Shown here: piece by piece, positions 36,526-48,204 of the stretch
How positions within the stretch are numbered: the stretch's first letter is position 1
How the letters are laid out: each line of letters begins with the position of its first letter
Assembly (NCBI GenBank): GCA_002914845.1
Contig: JXTC01000305.1
Span: forward strand, 3,774-67,773
DNA from: Trema orientale
Lineage: Eukaryota > Streptophyta > Magnoliopsida > Rosales > Cannabaceae
Direction: 5' to 3'
DNA: 64,000 nt
Position numbers and translations under genes: made by a program
Notes under the pieces: model-generated
Seen by the model: only the letters and a program-made list of their open reading frames with translations
Database searches by the model: none
Told to the model about the DNA's origin: nothing

Positions 36526-39500
36526 AAATTAAACTACATCATCAGATATTTCAATCTCTTCTTCAAAACTTGTATCACTATCGTCGTCGAGTTCAACTTC
36601 TTCATCATTGTATTCCTTAAGAGTGTTGTCTTCGAACTCATAATCATCAATTACGAAATCATTAGGGATTATATCACGAGCTTGGTGAATAAGATCATCA
36701 ATACTGTCGACTTCCACTGGATCAACATCATCCCGATGAAATCGAACATTTTCTATTTTCGGAAGCTCTACCCACAATTGGAATGATGAAGAATTCACCT
36801 CATGTAAAATTGGAACTTTAGTGCTTGTTGATGCAATATCAGAAATATCTTCGATATATGGAAAATTTCATATATTACGAGGTGTATATTTATTAACAAG
36901 TTCCCACGACGGCCCATTCTTATCATCATTAGTGTAATAAATCAACTTCACTTGTGGTGCAAGTACAAATGGGTCATCATTGTACTAGTAAGCACCCGTG
37001 TATACGCTTATAAATTATTCATCTCACTGAATCCCCTTTTTTTTTTTTCAGATCAGTGTCAAACCACCTGCATCTAAACAATAATACATTGCACTCCTTA
37101 ATATAGAACAACTCTAGAACTTGTTTTAGCACACCATAGAAGTAGTTTCCATCATCTCCAAGAACTTGGACACCAGAATTCTGAGTTTTACATGTAATGT
37201 CGCATTTCTCAACTAAAAATTTGACCCCATTGACCACACAACCAGGATAAAAGAAAAATGAGAAGTTAGATCTACTTGCCAATGCATATAATTTGTCATT
37301 GATCTCATTTGAACTCGATGCTCGTAATTGATTTATATAAGAAGGAATGAGCATTAGAAAGCATAAATTAGGAATATGAATAACAAAATTTGTGAAATAT
37401 ATAGTAGAGGCTTACTCGGTTCTAAAACCATATGAGAAACTCAACTTCTTGTTGTCGTTCCATGTTCTTACCATCTTTAGCCTCCAACTCTGTCATATGC
37501 TTACTACATATTTGTAGTAGTATACATTAGGAAAAACTATTGAGATTAAAAAAAAATGCATAAGGGCTATAGAGTACTTACTCAAGATGTTTCTATATGT
37601 TAGGCAGTTATTCATCACGTACCATTCAACTTTAAGCCGATCAGATGGTAGAAGAATGATAACGTTCTTTTTGCCTAGTCGATAACTAATAGACTTGAAG
37701 ACTGACAATATACGGCTAGAATTAGTATCGGCATGAAGTTTATTACGATCAGGTTGATTGAATCGAGTCTCGACACCCCGAAAATACATAGAGTAATATA
37801 ACCTTCTGGACATGCCCGATTTCGAACATATTACTTATAAACAGTCATAGCTCACTCAATTGCGTACATCCATCTAAATGAACGGGGATGCCGAGAATTA
37901 TCTCTTCTGGTAAATGGAGAATCAAGTGAACCATTATATCAAAGAATACAGGAGGGTAGATTCCTTCCAACTTGACCAAAATATTTATAATATTTTCTTA
38001 CAGCTTCTCTAGATCTACCACGTTCAATGTGGTGAACAAAGCTTTTGAAAAACAAAGCGCAACTCGGTAATTATTTCCCGAATTTCCTTTTTCAAGTAAG
38101 GTCTAATCCCAGCAGGTAGAAGACGTTGAAACAAGACATGACAATCATATAATTATAAGCCAGATATCTTGTCTTCTGTTACACTCACATTTTTAGCTAG
38201 GTTAGCAGTAAATCCATCAGGAAATTGAACTGATTTTATGAATTGACAAAACTCTTTCCGCTCCACAACACTTAAAATGTAAGAAGCATATGGCTTCTTC
38301 CACCTTCTCACTTTGTACTAATGTAACTCTTTTCGAATACCCATATCAGCAAGATCAAGTCTAGCTTTTTCTGTGTCCTTTGATTTTCCTTCAATGCTCA
38401 AGAGAGTTCCTAAGATACTGTCACACATATTTTTCTCAATATGCATGACATTTAAATTATGTCTTAGTAATAAGTGCCGCCAATATTCAAGCTCGAAAAA
38501 ATGCTCTTCTTCGACCAATTTAGCTCAATTGTAGTACGTTTTCTCTTGACTCTCCTATAACCTTTATACTTCCAAGGCAACCTGATCTATAAGTGCTCCA
38601 TCTGTCTCAATATGTCATATCCAGAGTACTTTCTAGGTGGCCTCTTTAGTTCATACTGACCATAATACTGTCTACTCTTCCTCATTTTATCATCCATTAG
38701 AAGAAAATGTATGTGCCCGATATATGCTACCTTACTTTAGATCACTATAGACGGAGTTTCTCCGTTACATGTTGGGCAAGCTTTATACTTTTACTCAAAC
38801 CTGTTATAAGAGCGTATGCCGGGTAGTCGTTGATGGTCAACATCATTGCAACCCGTATATGAAATATATTGCCGCTTACTACATCTCTCATTTCAACTCC
38901 ATTCACCTACAGTTCCTTTAACTCATCAACTAGAGGCCTCGAGAACACGACCATGTCCTTACCAGGGGCACCCGAACTAGGGATGAGGAGAGACAATATC
39001 ATTAACTCTTATTTCATACATTTCCAAGGTGACAAGTTACACGACACAAGTATGACTAACTACATACTATAAGCAGTGCTCATATTCCCAAATGGGTTAA
39101 ACCCATCTGTTGCCAACCCTAACTGTACATTCCTCAGATTAGTCGCAAATGAAGCATATTTTTGGTCAAACTCATTCCAAGCCCGACCATCTGTAGGGTG
39201 TCTCAAAACACCATCTTTTTTGGGCCTCTCTGAATCGTGCCATCGCATGTCCTTCGTAGCATGATGGAAACTATAAAACCTCTTCAAATGGGGTGTAAGG
39301 GGAACATACTTCATCACTTTTTTTGGTACCTTTTTCCCATTTTTCTATCGACCTTCACCATATACCGGAAAATTGTTCAACTCTGTGGTCTCCTTTCCAA
39401 AAAAAGCACATTCGTACTTGCAGAAATGAATTAATTCATACCCAAGACCAATATCATGCAAATTTACCTCCGCGTCATAGTGCGGTCCGAGTAAATTAGT

Positions 39501-40052
39501 CCCATTGGAAAATGCTTCGAGCAATAATTTCAATAACACGTCAAACGATTTATTGATCCACTTATTTAACACCTTCAAATGTATCAACTTAACCAAAATG
39601 GTAAGGGCTGAAAACTTTGTGCACCCAGGATATAACTCCTTCTCCATTTCCTCAAATAACTGGCTAAACTTGTCTTTCTGTTGCTCGCCAATGATTGGGA
39701 TGTTATCTAAGTCTGGATCAACTTCATAACTTGGTCCACCTATTCCACTAATATAAACTATGTGATCACGCATCTCATATTCTTCATCGTCGTTTTCAGC
39801 AGTTGCTATAGGAAACGCTTCTCCGTGATACGACCATATAGTATATGACTGTTGGATGCCTTTCTCAACTATATGTTGTTCCATTGTTTCCGGGTCTTGA
39901 AATTTTCCATTCAAACAGCACGTACACGGACATCGGACTTTACTTTGATCATTGACAAATTCTTTTGCCCTTTCTGCAAAAGCCTTAGCACTTTTTCCAA
40001 ACTGAATTAACAATCAATTTATTATTCTTATCCAATGCTTGTCGATATTCAT
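36526..40052 (-). pseudogene. TNP2-type CACTA transposase, decayed
   Basis: Reading leftward from an ATG at 40052 (MNIDKHW), the order is as follows. First a transposase-associated N-terminal domain with CPCTCCLN (39930-39905). Then the TNP2 core: GLATDGFNPFGNMS (about 39115-39075), a CPTCNGETPS motif (38790-38755), and LLRHNLNVMHIEKNMCDSIL (38480-38415). Then a DUF4218-like region (38250-37850), a DUF4216-like region (37350-37030) and an acidic C-terminal tail (36600-36529). In-frame stops occur right after the start (40016-40014), near 39348 and near 39063; reading frames also change. At two places a TAG stands where related proteins have tryptophan. It cannot make a full transposase. Confidence 0.85.
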
Positions 40053-40784
40053 CTTATGTTCTCTACATAAGCAACAAACAAGTTTTGGTCAAGAAACTAG
40101 ACAATATCATATATGCAAGTACTTCTATATGAATGTATCCTAAATCCATCTTATCGCTCCATTTTTAAAGGGTAAGGCCCTATCCCATTCAAGATTACTT
40201 AGTTATATGGTCCATTATTTACCCAAACATTATTCCGTTTATGCCAAAATTCCGGCAGCATCTTCCTCTAGTTCTCCTAAGTATAGTACTTATAAGTACA
40301 TACCCAGAGAACACAGGGAGATACCACTGTAATTTGACCAAAAGAACAATATTTATAAGTGAACAACAACACATAATGTATAATCTCAAACTGTCCAAAC
40401 GGGATAATTCAGAAACCGATATTGAGATGCATAATCTCTTATCAGCTCGTGAACGGGCCTATGGTAATATTTTTCGTAAACTAAATAATATATAGATTTA
40501 TTAAAGTCACAGTGTGTACTAATGTATATATTATGACTACAAACAAAAAATTGTTATTACACTAATATGATAATGTATTGAAGATCACCCAAAGTATCAG
40601 GAAACAGAATAAACCGACCCGAAACAATACAACCGAGGATCGATTATTCCATTTTAGATATTTTGTAACATCTTCAACAATCGGGTTATACATAAGTCAT
40701 TCCTTGACAAGCATTTTCCTACTAGACAATTAATTGTGTAATCTAATAGAAAATGTTTGCTAAGAAACAACTTAAGTTTTCTAA

Positions 40785-41485
40785 GGTATTTTTGGTTTTT
40801 TTGATCTCATTGAGGTATTCTGGGTATTTTCGGAATCTTACGGGCATTTTAGGTATTTTCAATCAACTAGGGGTATTTTTAATACTTTCAAAATCGTAGG
40901 GCATTTTGGTATTTTCTGTATTTTTAGAACATTACAGGTATTTTAAGATATTTTTGGTCTCTTAAGGGCATTTCGGATAGTTTCAAAATCTCTAGGCTAT
41001 TTTGGGTAATTTGGATCTCTTATGGGATATTTTGGGCATTTTCAGAATCGTGGGGTTATTTTGGTTATTTTTAGACTTCTAATGGCATTTTGAGTATTTT
41101 TGGAATCTTAGAAGTACTTTCCATCTACTACAGGTATTTTGGATTATACATTAGTTATTCCATGGGTATTTTGGTATTTTATGGTTGTATCGGGTTTCCT
41201 CGGTGTGTTTTGGGAATTTTATCGTTTCTATAAGTATCTCTTCTATTCTATGGGTATTTTGGGAATTCTACCTCTACAATGGGTATTTTAGTAATTTTGG
41301 GTGTTTTAGGGGTGTCTCGGGTACTCTAAGGATAATTTGGAAATTCTACCTCTTCTTGGAATATTTTAATAATCTCAAGTATTCTAAGGGTTTCTCGTGT
41401 CTCCTAGGGGTATTTTGGAAATTTTACCTCTTATACTGGTATCTTTGTACTTATAGGGATATTTTGGTAATTCTTAAATTTTAAG
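40785..41485. repeat. Degenerate TATTTTGG-rich minisatellite inside the CACTA element
   Basis: About 700 bp built of loosely spaced GGGTATTTTGG / GGCATTTT / GGAATTTTACC units recurring about every 30-45 bases, with strong T/G bias on the + strand. A frame happens to stay open in part of it (41185-41484), giving a WEFYL/WKFYL-rich peptide that is a by-product of the repeat. Confidence 0.7.
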
Positions 41486-41644
41486 TGCAAAAGAAAATGG
41501 GGAACTTGTATTGCTTTTAGAAGATCCTAACCACTAATGATCCTCCAAAAGACAGTACAAGTTCTCCCTTTTTTTTCAGTGTTCAACAATTTATTATACA
41601 TTTAAGTGCACTAAAATGATAAACACAATTTCTAAAAATTATTT

Positions 41645-41815
41645 TTAACAAATTGCATACACGACATCAAGTACCAAGAGGTGTGTACATTATATGTGTG
41701 CACACTCGGCACTTGGTACTAAGGATGTGCATAGTTACACACGACAGTTGGTACCAAAGGTGTGCATATATGTATACACACAGCACTTGGTGCCAAGTGT
41801 GTGCACATTTCCACA
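41645..41815. repeat. Minisatellite with palindromic CTTGGTACCAAG core
   Basis: Four imperfect units of about 40-50 bp contain variants of ACACGACACTTGGTACCAAG followed by GTGTGCA. The core is self-complementary, so each unit can form a small cruciform. It lies in the CACTA interior upstream of TNP2. Confidence 0.7.
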
Positions 41816-42593
41816 AATCAGTCTCCTACGTAGAAAAAAATAAATTACACAAATAACTTATTACTTAACACATACCAAAAACAAAAATCATATTAATAAA
41901 ACAATTAAAATAGGGAGTAAAATACATAAAAAGAGCACTAATTAAGCATTAAATACAATTAAACACCTCCTACAACAAATTACCAACTAAATGCATTAAA
42001 CAGATAAAGTTATACTTGTTATAAAAAAAAAAAAAATTTGACGTATACAAATATGCCTGTTTTTTTAGTTTCACGTATTCACCGGAAATTGTATAATGTA
42101 GTCTTTTCTGTTTTTCAATTCAATTTCACATCAAACAGAGAATAACAAATTCTGGAAAATAATCAAAAATAAAAAAAAAGACGTTATTTTAATTTTTTCC
42201 CAAACCAAAAACCAGAAATCTAAGAAACAACAAAGCTAAGAAAACCCCAGAAATTCAGAAACAATAAACGGCCACGAAACAAATCCAAAATCCGAGAGCC
42301 ACAAAATAAAGCCAACAAATCCAATATACCCACAGAAAACAACAAAGCCAGCCAGAGAAAAATAAAGCCAACACAGACAATATACCCACAAAAAACAACA
42401 GGGCCAGAGAACAATTGGACAAAGGCTGAGAAAACCCAAAATGAAATAGATGATATACAACTAATTATACAATAGTACAAAATATACAACCAAGCAACAA
42501 AGATAAATCCGAAAGAGGGACACTTACCTCAGAAATCGAAAACAACCAAACAGAAAAATACAAGAAAGAGAGGGAGGATTTTTCCCTGAAACA

Positions 42594-43154
42594 TGTTAGG
42601 AGATCGGCTTTGCGGAAGCGACAACACACAGCTAAAATACGACTTGAGAAAATTTGGGTAAAATGAAAAAGATAAGACACACAAAAGATTTAACGTGGTT
42701 CACCCAATTTAGGCTACATCCACAGACAAGGCTGTGAAGAATTTCACTATGAAAAGGAGATTACAACTTACTTCTCTCTAAATACAAGGAGAGAACAAAA
42801 GAACCTCTCTCTCTTGAAATAGGAGAAAAACACTCTCTCTAAACAATTTAGGAGAAAATAAGTGGGACACTAAGAGGAATTCCTAGGCTTGAATTCTCTC
42901 TTAGAAAGTAAGAGGATTTAGAATGGGATGCAAAACTAGTGATGAAGCCCTCCGTATTTATAGAACTTGAAAGGTGGTGTGAACACTATCTTTTACTATT
43001 GCTATTGCGGCTGCTCTTTTCACTATTGCTATTGCGGCTGCCCTTTTCACTATTGCTATTGCGGCTCCCTTTTTACTATTTATATTGCGGCTATCCTTTT
43101 CACTGTTCCTATTGTGGCTGGTTGGTGAGCTGCAAATATTTGATTTGTTCAACA
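42594..43154 (-). repeat. 3' LTR of the copia element (561 bp)
   Basis: It matches the other LTR along its length. It is longer because of one or more extra units of a tandem repeat around CTATTGCGGCTGC (42985-43110). I count about a dozen differences in the first 400 aligned bases, nearly all transitions. Confidence 0.93.
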
Positions 43155-43286
43155 TTCTCCCACTTGAAGACTTGATTTTAATCATGTCTTCACACTTAAA
43201 AAAATCTCTCTTTTCTTTCCTTGTCAATTCTTTATGCTGCTTACGTTTCTGCTAGGCCATATGAGGATCTACACCATTGAAACTTG

Positions 43287-46181
43287 TCAGTGTTGATTAG
43301 TTTGGTTAAAGCGTCTGCTAAGTTCTCTTTCGTGTGAATCTTCTTCATGTCTACACTTCCATCTTCTACTACTTCTCGAACAAAGTGATATTGAACGCCA
43401 ATGTGCTTTGTCCTGGAATGAAAGGCTGGATTCTTTGCATATGCAAGGCACTTTGACTGTCACAAAACAGAGGAATCTTTTCTTGTTTGTGCCCGAGCTC
43501 CTCCAATAACCTTTGAACCCAAATAACCTCTTTGCAAGCTTGTGTAGCCGCCATGTATTATGCTTCTGTTGTAGATAAAGCCACAACAGTTTGTAGTTTT
43601 GAAACCCAGCTTACAGCTCCTTTTGCAAGAGTAAACACATAGCCTGTAGTAGATTTTCGTTTGTCAAGATCACCAGCAAAATCTGAATCAATATATCCTC
43701 TGACAGTAAATTCTGATCCTCCGTAATATAATGAAGCCTCTGAGGTTCCTTTGATGTACCTCAGAATCCTCTTCATAGCATTCCAATACTCTCCACCAAC
43801 ATTCGCTATATACCGACTAACTGCTCCCACTGCTTGTGCAATGTCTGGTCTTGTACATATCATAGCAAACGTTAGACTTCCCACCGCTGATGCATACGGT
43901 ACTCGAGACATCTCCATCCTCTCTGCTTCATTACTAGGACACATCTCGGAGGATAGCTTGAAGTTAACAGGAAGTGAGGTAGAAATCGGCTTACAATCTT
44001 GCATATTGAAGTGACGTAAGATTTTCTTCAAATAATTTTCTGAGAAAGCCAAATCTTCTTGTTACCTCTGTCTCGGTGAATTTGTATCCCTAGAATCTTG
44101 TTTGCTGGTCCCAAGTCCTTCATATCAAATTCGCTAGCCAACTGTGCCTTCAATTCTTGGACTCTGCCTTTGTTGGGGCCCGCTACCAACATGTCGTCCA
44201 CGTACAACAATAAGATAATAAAATCACTATCTTCATCAAACCTCCTGAAGTATGNATCACACTTGATCTTGTAGACCCATTTGTTTCCAATGGCCTTCCT
44301 TCCTTATGGTAGCGAAACAAGATCCCATGTCTTATTCTTGTGAAGGGCTTCAATCTCTTCTTACATTGCTGTCATCTATAAGGATACATCCGGACTTTTG
44401 ATAGCCTCATGGAAAGTTGTTGGCTCTCCATCCTCTGTTAGAAGACAGTATGTAATGTTACTCTCAGTAACATAATCTGAGTGCCATGCCGGTGGTCTTC
44501 TCTCACGAGTTAACCGACGGATTTTAGAAGTCTCTTCCTCGGCTGGTTCTTCTACTTCGTGCTCTAGTGCTGCTTCAGAAGAATCTGAATCTTCAGTATT
44601 CTTTTCTACCTGAACTGTAGTAGTTTCTGGTCTGCTATCGTCTCCCTTTTCTTGCAGTTTATTCTCTGCAAATATCACATCTCTGCTGATGACAACCTTA
44701 TGGGCAGTGGGATCCCATAAGCGATACCCCTTGACTCCATCAGCATATCCCATGAATACACACCTTCTAGACTTTGAATCCAGTTTTGTGATTTCTTGAG
44801 CATTGTACATCACGTACACAGGACTTCCAAACATATGTAAGCGAGAATAATCAGCTAGCTTACCAGTCTACATCTCCATCGGTGTCTTCAAATCAATCGC
44901 TATTGATGGAGATCGATTGATCACATAACAGGCAGTTTTGACTGCTTCTGCCCAGAATATCTTGGGTAGACCTGCAGCTCTCAACATTGCTCTTGTCCTT
45001 TCTAACAAGAATTTGTTCATCCGCTCTGCCACTCCATTTTGTTGAGGAGTGTACGCTGCTGTGAACTGCCTCTTGATACCTTCTTGTTGACAGAAGTTAT
45101 CAAAGTCATCGCTTGTATATTCTCCTCCATTGTCCATCCTCAAACACTTGATCTTCTCTCCAGATTCAAGCTCTATCCGCACTTTGAATATTTTGAAGAC
45201 TGAAAACACATCCACCTTCCTCTTAATAGGATACATCCAACATCTCCTGGAGTGATCATCAATAAAAGATACAAAGTATCTAGCTCCTCCTAGGTACATC
45301 ACCGGTGCTTGCCAAATATCAGAGTGAACCAAGTCTAGAACTTTTTTACTTCTAGAACTGGATGTGCTAAACTTTAATCTATGCTGCTTACTTGTGACAC
45401 AATGCTCATAAAAGGGTAAAGATACCTTTATAAGACCAAGAAGCAACCTCCGTTCAGAGAGAATCTTCAAGCCTCGTTCCGACATATGGCTGAGCTTACA
45501 ATGCCACATCATCGTTGATTCTTCTCCAGAATTTGTTGAAGCAACTGATGCCTCTGCTTCCATCAGTGTATTTCCTTTAAGCATGTACAGATTCACTGCG
45601 ATCTTCTCCGCCTTCATCACTACAAGCGCACTCTTCATGATCTTCATGATCCCATTCTCGACATGAGTTTTGTAACCACGATTATCTAATTGTCCCAAAG
45701 ATAATAGATTCTTCTTCAGGCCCTTCACATGTCGCACTTCCTGAATAGTATGAATAGTGCCATCGTACATTTTCATCTTAATGGTGCCAATCTCAACAAT
45801 TTCTACGTTACCCATAAATACAGATCCTCTAGAGATAGGTTCATATATATGAAACCATTCTCTGTGAGAAGTCACGCGCCATATTGCTCCCGAATCTACT
45901 AACCAAACATCAATGAGCTGCCGTCTGTCCTTAGAAACTGTTGCTGCTTCACTGTACAGGATTTCTCCATCATCTGAAGTACTTGCAACATTCCCGTGAG
46001 CATTTGATGACTCGGGGTCCTTTCCTCTAGAATCTCCATTCTTCTTAAGTTGCCAACACGCCTTTTTGATATGCCATTTCTTGCCATAGTGATAACACTT
46101 AACATTTTTCTTACTTCTTGACTTTGATCTACCATGACTTTGACTCCCACTAGGGTCACGTTCCGTTGATCTTCCTCTCAT
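43287..46181 (-). pseudogene. Copia pol remnant (integrase, RT, RNase H)
   Basis: The 46181-44868 frame holds a zinc-knuckle-like segment (CYHYGKKWHIKKAC, with glycine replacing the third usual cysteine-spaced pattern only loosely), a protease-like WLVDSGA (its usual Asp-Ser-Gly is present), and integrase with HxxxxH-type and DD(35)E-type residues (HSDIWQAP; DNGGEYTS; TPQQNGVAERMN). 44834-44376 covers the integrase C-terminus and linker. RT continues around 44350-44028 and has the catalytic YVDDM box (about 44205-44191). RNase H follows in 44052-43558 and 43554-43287, with DSDFAGD. Stops separate these blocks, and at 44255 the sequence jumps from early RT to just before YVDD, so a large part of RT is missing from the assembly. 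Confidence 0.88.
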
Positions 46182-46183
46182 CG

Positions 46184-46777
46184 TTAAAGCCTCTGCTTAC
46201 TGTGAACTTGCCAATCTGTCTTTCTTGTTCTTACGCCGATTTCTTCTTCGAGAACAGCAGCTGTAAGATCATTGAAAACTAAAGTTGTAGCATTGCTAAT
46301 CATATTTATGATGAGTTGATCATACGAATCAGGTAGACTCTGAAGTAAGATTTTTGCACGTTCATTGTCATCTATTTTATGCTCCATTGCTGTGAGCTGT
46401 GAAAATAGAGTATTGAGGGTGTTGATATGGTCGGTCACCATTGTTGATTCTGCCATCCGAAGGGTGTAAAGCCTTCTCTTCATAAAAATTTTGTTGTGAA
46501 GTGACTTGGCCTGATACAACTTTGTTAGTGTATCCCATATCTTCTTCGCTGTCTTCTTTTCCTCAATGCTCGACAGGGCTCTATCTGCTAATGCCAGATG
46601 TAAGTTAGCGACAGCATTGCAATCTATCTCGTCCCACCTTTTATCATCAGTAATCTCAGCAGGCCTTTCCCCAATTGCTGCTAGGCAATTATCTTTTCTC
46701 AAGATTGCCTTTATCTTCATTTTCCACAGCGAGAAATTGCACCCATTAAACTTCTCAATATCGAATTTTGCCGCCAT
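46184..46777 (-). CDS. Copia gag polyprotein region
   Basis: A 197-residue frame starts MAAKFDIEKFNGCNFSLWKM and includes a UBN2-type gag segment (KIWDTLTKLYQAKSLHNKI, LLQSLPDSYDQLI). It ends in a short frameshifted tail, VHSKQRL, just before the pol frame opens at 46181. A single-base shift here separates gag from pol, which are one frame in most copia elements. The gag core itself looks intact. It forms the particle shell in active elements. Confidence 0.85.
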   Translation of the reverse strand: MAAKFDIEKFNGCNFSLWKMKIKAILRKDNCLAAIGERPAEITDDKRWDEIDCNAVANLHLALADRALSSIEEKKTAKKIWDTLTKLYQAKSLHNKIFMKRRLYTLRMAESTMVTDHINTLNTLFSQLTAMEHKIDDNERAKILLQSLPDSYDQLIINMISNATTLVFNDLTAAVLEEEIGVRTRKTDWQVHSKQRL

Positions 46778-46892
46778 TTTTGTTCACCACGATTTGTACA
46801 GTTACCACTGTTTCACTATATGTGAATAGTACCATATACGTGAATAGTACCGTATATATGAACACTACCGTATATGTGAACAGTACTCCAAC

Positions 46893-46910
46893 CAATGGCT
46901 CTGGTACCAC
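46893..46910 (-). other. Copia primer-binding site
   Basis: Read on the minus strand next to the 5' LTR: TGGTACCAGAGCCATTGG. It resembles the common plant copia site complementary to initiator-Met tRNA (TGGTATCAGAGC). Confidence 0.8.
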
Positions 46911-47436
46911 TGTTAGGAGATCGGCTTTGCGGAAGTGACAACACACAGCTAAAATACGACTTGAGAAAATTTGGGTAAAATGAAAAAGATAAGGCACACA
47001 AAAGATTTAACGTGGTTCACCTAATTTAGGCTACGTCCACGGACAAGGCTGTGAAAAATTTCACTATGAAAAGGAGATTACAACTCACTTCTCTCTAAAT
47101 ACAAGGAAAGAATAAAAGAATCTCTCTCTCTTGAAATAGGAGAAAAACACTATCTCTAAACAATTTAGGAGAAAACAAGTGGGACACTAAGAGGAATTCC
47201 TAGGCTTGAATTCTCTCTTAGAAAGTAAGAGGATTTAGAATGGGATGCAAAACTAGTGATGAAGCCCTCCGTATTTATAGAACTTGAAAGGTGGTGACCT
47301 TTTACTATTGCTATTGCGGCTGCTCTTTTTACTATTGTTATTGCGGCTTCCTTTTTACTGTTCATATTGCGGCTATCCTTTTCACTATTCCTATTGCGGC
47401 TAGTAGCTGAGCTGCAAATATTTGATTTGTTCAACA
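46911..47436 (-). repeat. 5' LTR of the copia element (526 bp)
   Basis: TG...CA ends as in the partner LTR at 42594-43154. Fewer CTATTGCGGCTG units (47300-47405) account for the shorter length. Confidence 0.93.
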
Positions 47437-47499
47437 AAACAAAAAAAATCCAAACGAAAAAATAAGAAATAAAACATAAAACAAAATTTCAAATTAAAT

Positions 47500-47780
47500 T
47501 CTAAAGAGAGGGGGGTTTCTTACCGAAATAGACGGAGAGATGGCCAAGAGACCAAAATGAACAAAGAAGGGGCAGAGAAGGCAAAACAAAGACCAAACGC
47601 AGTGAAGAGAGAGCCGAGAAGTAAGAAAGTTAGGCCGAGAAGTGAGAGAGAGTAAATGAGATAGTGAGAGAGATCGGTAGCATAAATCGGAGATGAGAGA
47701 GAGTAAATGGAGGCACAAATGAGAGAAGTGAAGAGACAGGAGAAGAAATGAGAAGGAGAGAGAGAGCGACTGAGGGAAAG
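47500..47780. repeat. GA-rich tract in the CACTA 5' region
   Basis: The + strand is dominated by GAGAGA / GAAGAG / GAGTAAATG motifs, ending just before the subterminal repeats. On the coding strand of the transposon this is a CT-rich stretch, as is common near promoters and 5' leaders. The frame at 47494-47805 (minus, Ser/Leu-rich) is a by-product. Confidence 0.5.
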
Positions 47781-47849
47781 CGAGGGTTTTATTTTGATCT
47801 AACAAAAGACAATGTCATTTTATTCTTTTTTTTTTTAAACGTACTGAAC

Positions 47850-48204
47850 TTTGTCGACGAGTTATCAACTCTCCGTAGGCAAAAGCAGCTTAATTTTTTC
47901 CTATTTTCCTTCTTAATTTTTTTCACCCAAGTTTTTAACATCTTCGCGGAAAAATTCCACAGGTTATTTCCAACCCGCCTTTTGTCGACGGAACCTAACC
48001 CATCTGTCAGTATTTTTCAGTATATCGACCTGTGACCCGTCGACAAAAGGTCTCTATATATGTATTTTGGAGCCTGCATTTGCCGACGGATTCTTACCCA
48101 AACCATCGGCATTTTGGAGCCTGCATTTGCCGACGATCTGGGTAAGAATCCGTCGGCAAATTTCTCTTTCGAGCTCGTCGGCAAAGGCCGACTTTCTTGT
48201 AGTG
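47850..48204. repeat. Right subterminal repeats of the CACTA element
   Basis: Many copies of TTTGTCGACGG, TTTGCCGACGG, CCGTCGGCAAA and GTCGGCAAAGG precede the TCTTGTAGTG terminus. One sub-block (GGAGCCTGCATTTGCCGACG) is repeated directly near 48069 and 48115, and GATTCTTACCCA has an inverted partner TGGGTAAGAATC, giving a strong local hairpin. Confidence 0.75.

Larger units (their letters stand above)
42594..47436 (-). mobile_element. Ty1/copia LTR retrotransposon nested in the CACTA element
   Basis: Two LTRs (42594-43154 and 46911-47436) have TGTTAGG...TTCAACA ends. A perfect 5-bp target duplication, AAACA, flanks the element (42589-42593; 47437-47441). Coding is on the minus strand in the copia order gag, integrase, reverse transcriptase, RNase H. 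The primer-binding site next to the 5' LTR (46910 downward) reads TGGTACCAGAGCC, like the initiator-Met tRNA site of plant copia elements. A purine-rich tract (complement of 43155-43170) abuts the 3' LTR. Gag-pol is broken by shifts and stops and has missing sequence at a single n (44255), so it is defective as assembled. Confidence 0.95.
33823..48204 (-). mobile_element. CACTA (En/Spm) transposon, about 14.4 kb, with nested copia element
   Basis: The left terminus is CACTACAAGA at 33823 and the right terminus is TCTTGTAGTG ending at 48204, perfect inverted 10-mers. Subterminal regions are full of short motifs in both directions related to TTTGCCGACGG and CCGTCGGCAAA (33850-34200; 47850-48195), the usual transposase-binding layout. 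Coding remnants between them read leftward: a TNP2-type transposase (40052 to 36526), then a second ORF (36514 to 34985). The expected 3-bp target duplication is not exact (TTT left, ATT right). A copia element (42594-47436) is inserted between the right end and TNP2, and an N gap lies near the left end. Coding decay makes the element non-autonomous today. Confidence 0.85.

Noticed and set aside
41185..41484. Aromatic-rich 99-codon frame
   Set aside because: It is a by-product of the TATTTTGG minisatellite; the repeat, not coding selection, keeps it open.
40785..41815. Possible CRISPR-like array because of regular repeats
   Set aside because: Repeats are degenerate, there are no unique equal-length spacers and the DNA is a plant nuclear genome.
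42220..42489. Hydrophobic minus-strand frame resembling a membrane protein
   Set aside because: Low-complexity AAAC/CAGAAA-type DNA inside the CACTA element gives Phe/Leu/Val/Gly-rich peptides in two frames at once; no start context or homologue recognised.
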